Position numbers and translations under genes: made by a program. The notes beneath the pieces are model-generated. The model saw only the letters and a program-made list of their open reading frames with translations. It did no database searches and had not been told where the DNA came from. 64,000 nucleotides of DNA from Lota lota. Lineage: Eukaryota; Chordata; Actinopteri; Gadiformes; Lotidae. The stretch spans positions 25,001 to 89,000 of the forward strand of contig JACYXH010000088.1 in the NCBI GenBank assembly GCA_026745465.1, written 5' to 3'. The first letter of the stretch is position 1; each line of letters begins with the position of its first letter. This document shows positions 60,268-64,000 of this stretch, piece after piece.

Positions 60268-63200
60268 CATTCTCAGTGCTGTGACGCACACTGGAGCTGT
60301 AGCTGGTCTAGTTAGAGATGGGTTTGGCCTTTCTGACGCCAGAGAACTTACACACACACACACATACACAAACACACAAACCTCAGAGGAATGCCTCAAC
60401 AAAGCGCTCCTCATCAACCTGTTTGTGCTCCATCTGTAGCATGTGCTCCTCCATGTTTGTCTACACATGCCCTGGAGTATCGAACGCTCGACAGTGTAAT
60501 CACATGCACCCACTGAACGAGAAGCTTCTGTTTTCATGGCTTATTCGTTTGAGTTCAAGCAACATAGTAAGGCTTTAGTATAACGTGACAAGCCCAGTTG
60601 GAGAAGTAGGGGATTGTCCTCGTCATCAAACAGTCCGATGGGCAGTTTAATGTGTAAGAGCATGAAGACTGCCCTCTCTGAAAACAGGCAGCTGATAATA
60701 ATGTCCGACATCTGTTCATTTATTTTTAGATCCCTCTGATTGCTTTTAAACACGCTAACCAGACCTTACAGTGTGAATACTTTCAGACTACCAAAGCTGC
60801 TTTGCGGCACGCTTACATAAATTACAAACTAAAAATAAAAGTATGTCTCTGGACATTTTAGAAAGAGGGAATGAAAGGAATGAAAACAAAACTAAAATAG
60901 TATTCTGGTAATCTATAATGATTTATTTTTGGAACATACCTTTTTTTCAGTATGTACTATTAGCATAAAACGTATGGCTCTCTAAAACAATTTGACAGCA
61001 AAGATATTCGTTGCCCATCAATCTCCAAAAACGACAGTACTAAAACACAGCTTATGCAATAGAGGTTTAGGTGGAAAATAACATTTAAAATGTTGAATGG
61101 TTAGTATGCATTCTTAGATTCTCATAGAGGAAATTACAGTACAGCTATGCAAATGAGTCACCACATATTCCTCTGCACAGACAAAGCACAGACAGACAGA
61201 AACCAGAAGTCTCTGTTACCTAAACTAATAATCTGCTGTAATTACATAACTCATAAGGCATTCATTCTAAATGGGGATAATAAATGGAGCAACTCTGTCT
61301 GGCTAGGGTGAACATACATACACACACGTGAAATTAAAGGAATATTTATTAATTGTGTTACTTTTATCTATGACTATTGTTGTTGTTGTGCAGAAAACAC
61401 TGCACTGTAAGGCTACGTCGAGTGTAGAAGAAGGCAAACCAATAAAAAATGTATTACTATTATTATGAAACATAACACCTTATTTATACAGCGCTATTAT
61501 TTGTTGTGTTTGGTTCAAACTTAATTTACAACTTTTGCCTCAACTCAATCTGTGAGGTCCATGTCCATTTCTCTCCAAATGGAAAAGCACGTTTTAGTAT
61601 CAATAAAGTATCGGCTATCATTCCCAAAACCAGAGTACACTTTAGCTGCAGCAAGGACCTTTATCCCACAATTGTATCAACAAAAGAAGCCTCCATATCA
61701 AAACAAAAGCACCAGGGAGAAGCAGGGTCACTCCAAAAAAGAAGGGAGGAAAAAGACGGTTTTTGGCAGAACACAGCGAGTAAGGGGTGAAAAAAAGGCT
61801 TTGAGAGAGAAGGGGACTCTGTTTGCCTCCTCCTTCTCTTCTTGGTTTCCTTTGCTTTCTGCTGACTCAGATACTTTCAGGGGGGCTTTAGGGAGAGAGC
61901 CAAAATCACACAAGTGAAAAAAAGAAAAAGAAAAAAGAGATAACAAAAGACCAGATGTGGTCTCCAGAGGAAGAGCAGAAGAGACGTTCGAAGCCAGGAG
62001 GTGAAGTAACAGCCCTTCAGACAAACCAGCTCCCTCCCCTCCCCTCCGTCACCCCCAGAAACCCAGCCATACCATAATTCACACAGCTCTGCAGGTTGTT
62101 GTCAGAGCGGCCCCGGCCTCGCACGCTGCAAAGGGGAGTTTTTACCAGTCAATAGCTGTGAATGACCCACGTACCACAGCCACAGACACTGACGTACTTT
62201 ACGCACTATACTTTAAACTAGAAGTGAGATGGGACCTGTATAAATCAAATTGTGTGTTAGTATATTATGTGTGTGAGATCTTTCTTGCCAAAAGATATCG
62301 TAATGTAACTGATCTGTTTCAATACATTAGTATTTTCTGTTGGAATAAAAGTTTATAAGTTAGAAAAGCAAAGTTACTGAACTGTTTAAATAAAGTTCGA
62401 AATAACAACATAACAATGAAGTGCACTGGGGTGTAATTTTTAGGCCTGTTTACACACATCAAAGTCCTCATATCATATATGTGGAACTGCTTTTACTCAG
62501 TTCTTTCAGAACAGTACTTTCAATTTTGTCAGCCTGGATATTTTGAGTGGTGGGTGTAAGAAATGAGTGAGAGCGTAAGTGCCATGTCACCATATTATAA
62601 TGTTATCATTGACACAAACATGCTTGTTACTACCCCTTACAAGAAAGACTATCAAGAGAATTATCCACTATGTCTTCAAACTGCCAAACCCCTATCTGCT
62701 CCTTCATAACATGTATCTATAATTTAATGGAAACCGCGCAGTATAAAATGGTCTACTAGAATGACATAATATAAAATCAAAAACTAATGTTTTAAACTTT
62801 TGACGGGTGACCTTCATCGTGACCTTAAAAAACAAAACCAAAAGAACACCAGTCTGGAGTGACGGTGACGCTGGTATATGAGGTGTATAAAAATAGCAAT
62901 CATAACTCCCATTGTCAATTGAGCCAAGCAAACAAACCAGATACTACTACTCCTCCCCACCCCACCCCCACCGCGCTGCCCTTCCCGCCAGTGCCTCATG
63001 TGTGGACATCTTTGGCTCAGCCGACGGTTTCATGGGGCATTTTACTGTAAACAGGTGTTGTATTCGAGAAGAGAGAGAAACGAAACCAGCAGTTGTTAGG
63101 TGGAGGTACGGCCCGTATCACAAGCTTGTGTCGAAAAATGAGGAAGGAAACTCGGCCAACACACAGAGACAAGCAACATGGGCGTGTACAGAAACCTTCC

Positions 63201-63395
63201 CATGCTGCCTCATGGGAAATTCTGCCAAACGCGACAAAAAACAGCAGTCACCATACAGAGAAGCGCTCTTGGCGGAGTTCCACATGGACACGAGGCCTAA
63301 AGGAGATAAGCTAGCATGCGTCAGGATAGTAAATCCCCCATAATGCATTGCTGCTGCCCGACCCAAACACACAATTCAGATAATGGAGGCACTCA

Positions 63396-63475
63396 AAGGG
63401 TTCTGGGTTCGATCCCCAATGTCCACAGTATCCGGTTTCACTGTAACTTTCTTTGGATAAAAGCATCTGCTACTT
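63396..63475 (+). mobile_element. Truncated tRNA-derived SINE
   Basis: The B box GGTTCGATCCC near 63407-63417 is followed by CTTTGGATAAAAGCATCTGC, with most of the body deleted. Same family style as 51937-52092. Confidence 0.6.
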
Positions 63476-64000
63476 CATCACTTCAATAACGCTACTCCTT
63501 TAATTTCATGTGTGTATGTTTGTATTACTTGTAACATTCTGGCCACTCGGCAACCTCTGACGAAATAACTTCCAGTGGGCACAAAAGCTATCAAATTGTA
63601 GTTGGTTTAGTCTGTTCAAAGTGTTCTCATCTCATTTTATCAACCAAAGTTTACATAATCGACCAAGGTGGATTATTTTCTCTGCTAAACTAGGAGTTTA
63701 TAGTGGATTTATTTTTTGCTGGCCTGGAATGAACTAACTGAAGGCATCATGTGACCAATTTAAAGTTGTGACTCAGCTTTGTGTAAAAAAAGAAGAAAAT
63801 AATGGTTGAGTGTAGCGTCATAGAGGGAAGTGGCATGTGCAAGGCTGATACTGGGACGACAGCAGGCTTAAAAACAGGGTTTGAAACACGTGAGTGGATG
63901 TCGTAAAGAAACGGGTTGCACAAGCATATCAACGTGATGCTGAACTTGATTCATTTCTCAGGATTCAAATGTGGTAAAAAATGATTCTAAACTAATGAGC

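Larger units (their letters stand above)
52630..64000. other. mxd4 intron or 5' flank, no coding exon confirmed
   Basis: In 11.4 kb I found no mxd4 upstream exon and no other gene that holds together. Content is mostly simple repeats: CA at 53601-53640, 55273-55579 and 60198-60263; CT-rich at about 54455-54610 and 56860-57035; G/GA-rich at 57421-57520; minisatellites at 56217-56400, 58090-58290 and 59395-59790. A SINE fragment lies at 63396-63475. Confidence 0.5.

Noticed and set aside
52630-64000. mxd4 upstream exons
   Set aside because: I looked for the complement of HNELEKHR, EAEHGYAS and MELNSLL coding text and found none; they probably lie beyond the window.

Overview
This window looks like ray-finned (teleost) fish nuclear DNA. 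Genes are split by GT/AG introns, intergenic DNA is AT-rich, long CA, GA, TA and CT microsatellites are dense, and there are degenerate L2/CR1-type LINE, tRNA-SINE and palindromic MITE-like remnants. Nothing prokaryotic, organellar or viral was recognised. Seven protein-coding loci can be placed, and six are recognised.

Layout. 1-1.6 kb: upstream DNA. 1.9-2.9 kb (+): a two-exon INK4 CDK inhibitor (cdkn2a/b, 124 aa). 5.3-17.5 kb (-): mtap, eight exons, 280 aa. The two genes converge on a small palindrome at about 4.6 kb that carries a poly(A) signal on each strand. 17.5-22.5 kb: repeat-rich DNA with a long CA tract, a broken LINE containing a near-perfect foldback, and a decayed transposon-derived reading frame. 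22.6-25.1 kb (-): topors, a RING/SUMO ligase with an intronless CDS. 26.6-28.2 kb (-): ndufb6, four exons, complex I subunit. 28.9-33.7 kb (-): an unrecognised 11-exon gene whose splice phases all fit and give 731 aa. 35.0-42.6 kb (+): prelid1, five exons, 209 aa, head to head with the unknown gene across about 1.3 kb. 48.2-52.6 kb (-): the last three coding exons of mxd4, a MAD-family MAX partner; its 5' exons were not found in the window. 52.6-64 kb: mxd4 intron or flank, full of microsatellites and minisatellites.

The left half keeps the cdkn2-mtap and topors-ndufb6 associations of human 9p21. The right half places prelid1 next to a mxd gene, as in human 5q35 (PRELID1-MXD3), but the mxd gene here resembles MXD4. 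The genes share no single pathway: they cover cell-cycle arrest (cdkn2a/b, mxd4), methionine salvage (mtap), ubiquitin/SUMO ligation (topors) and mitochondrial function (ndufb6, prelid1).

The observations most worth following are the unrecognised 731-aa gene, a copy of one of its splice junctions inside prelid1 intron 1, a dense cluster of the palindromic word TAGGCCTA downstream of cdkn2a/b, the two-strand poly(A) palindrome, and the nested foldbacks in the LINE. Exon limits come from reading splice sites and codon phase by eye; no alignment or database search was run.
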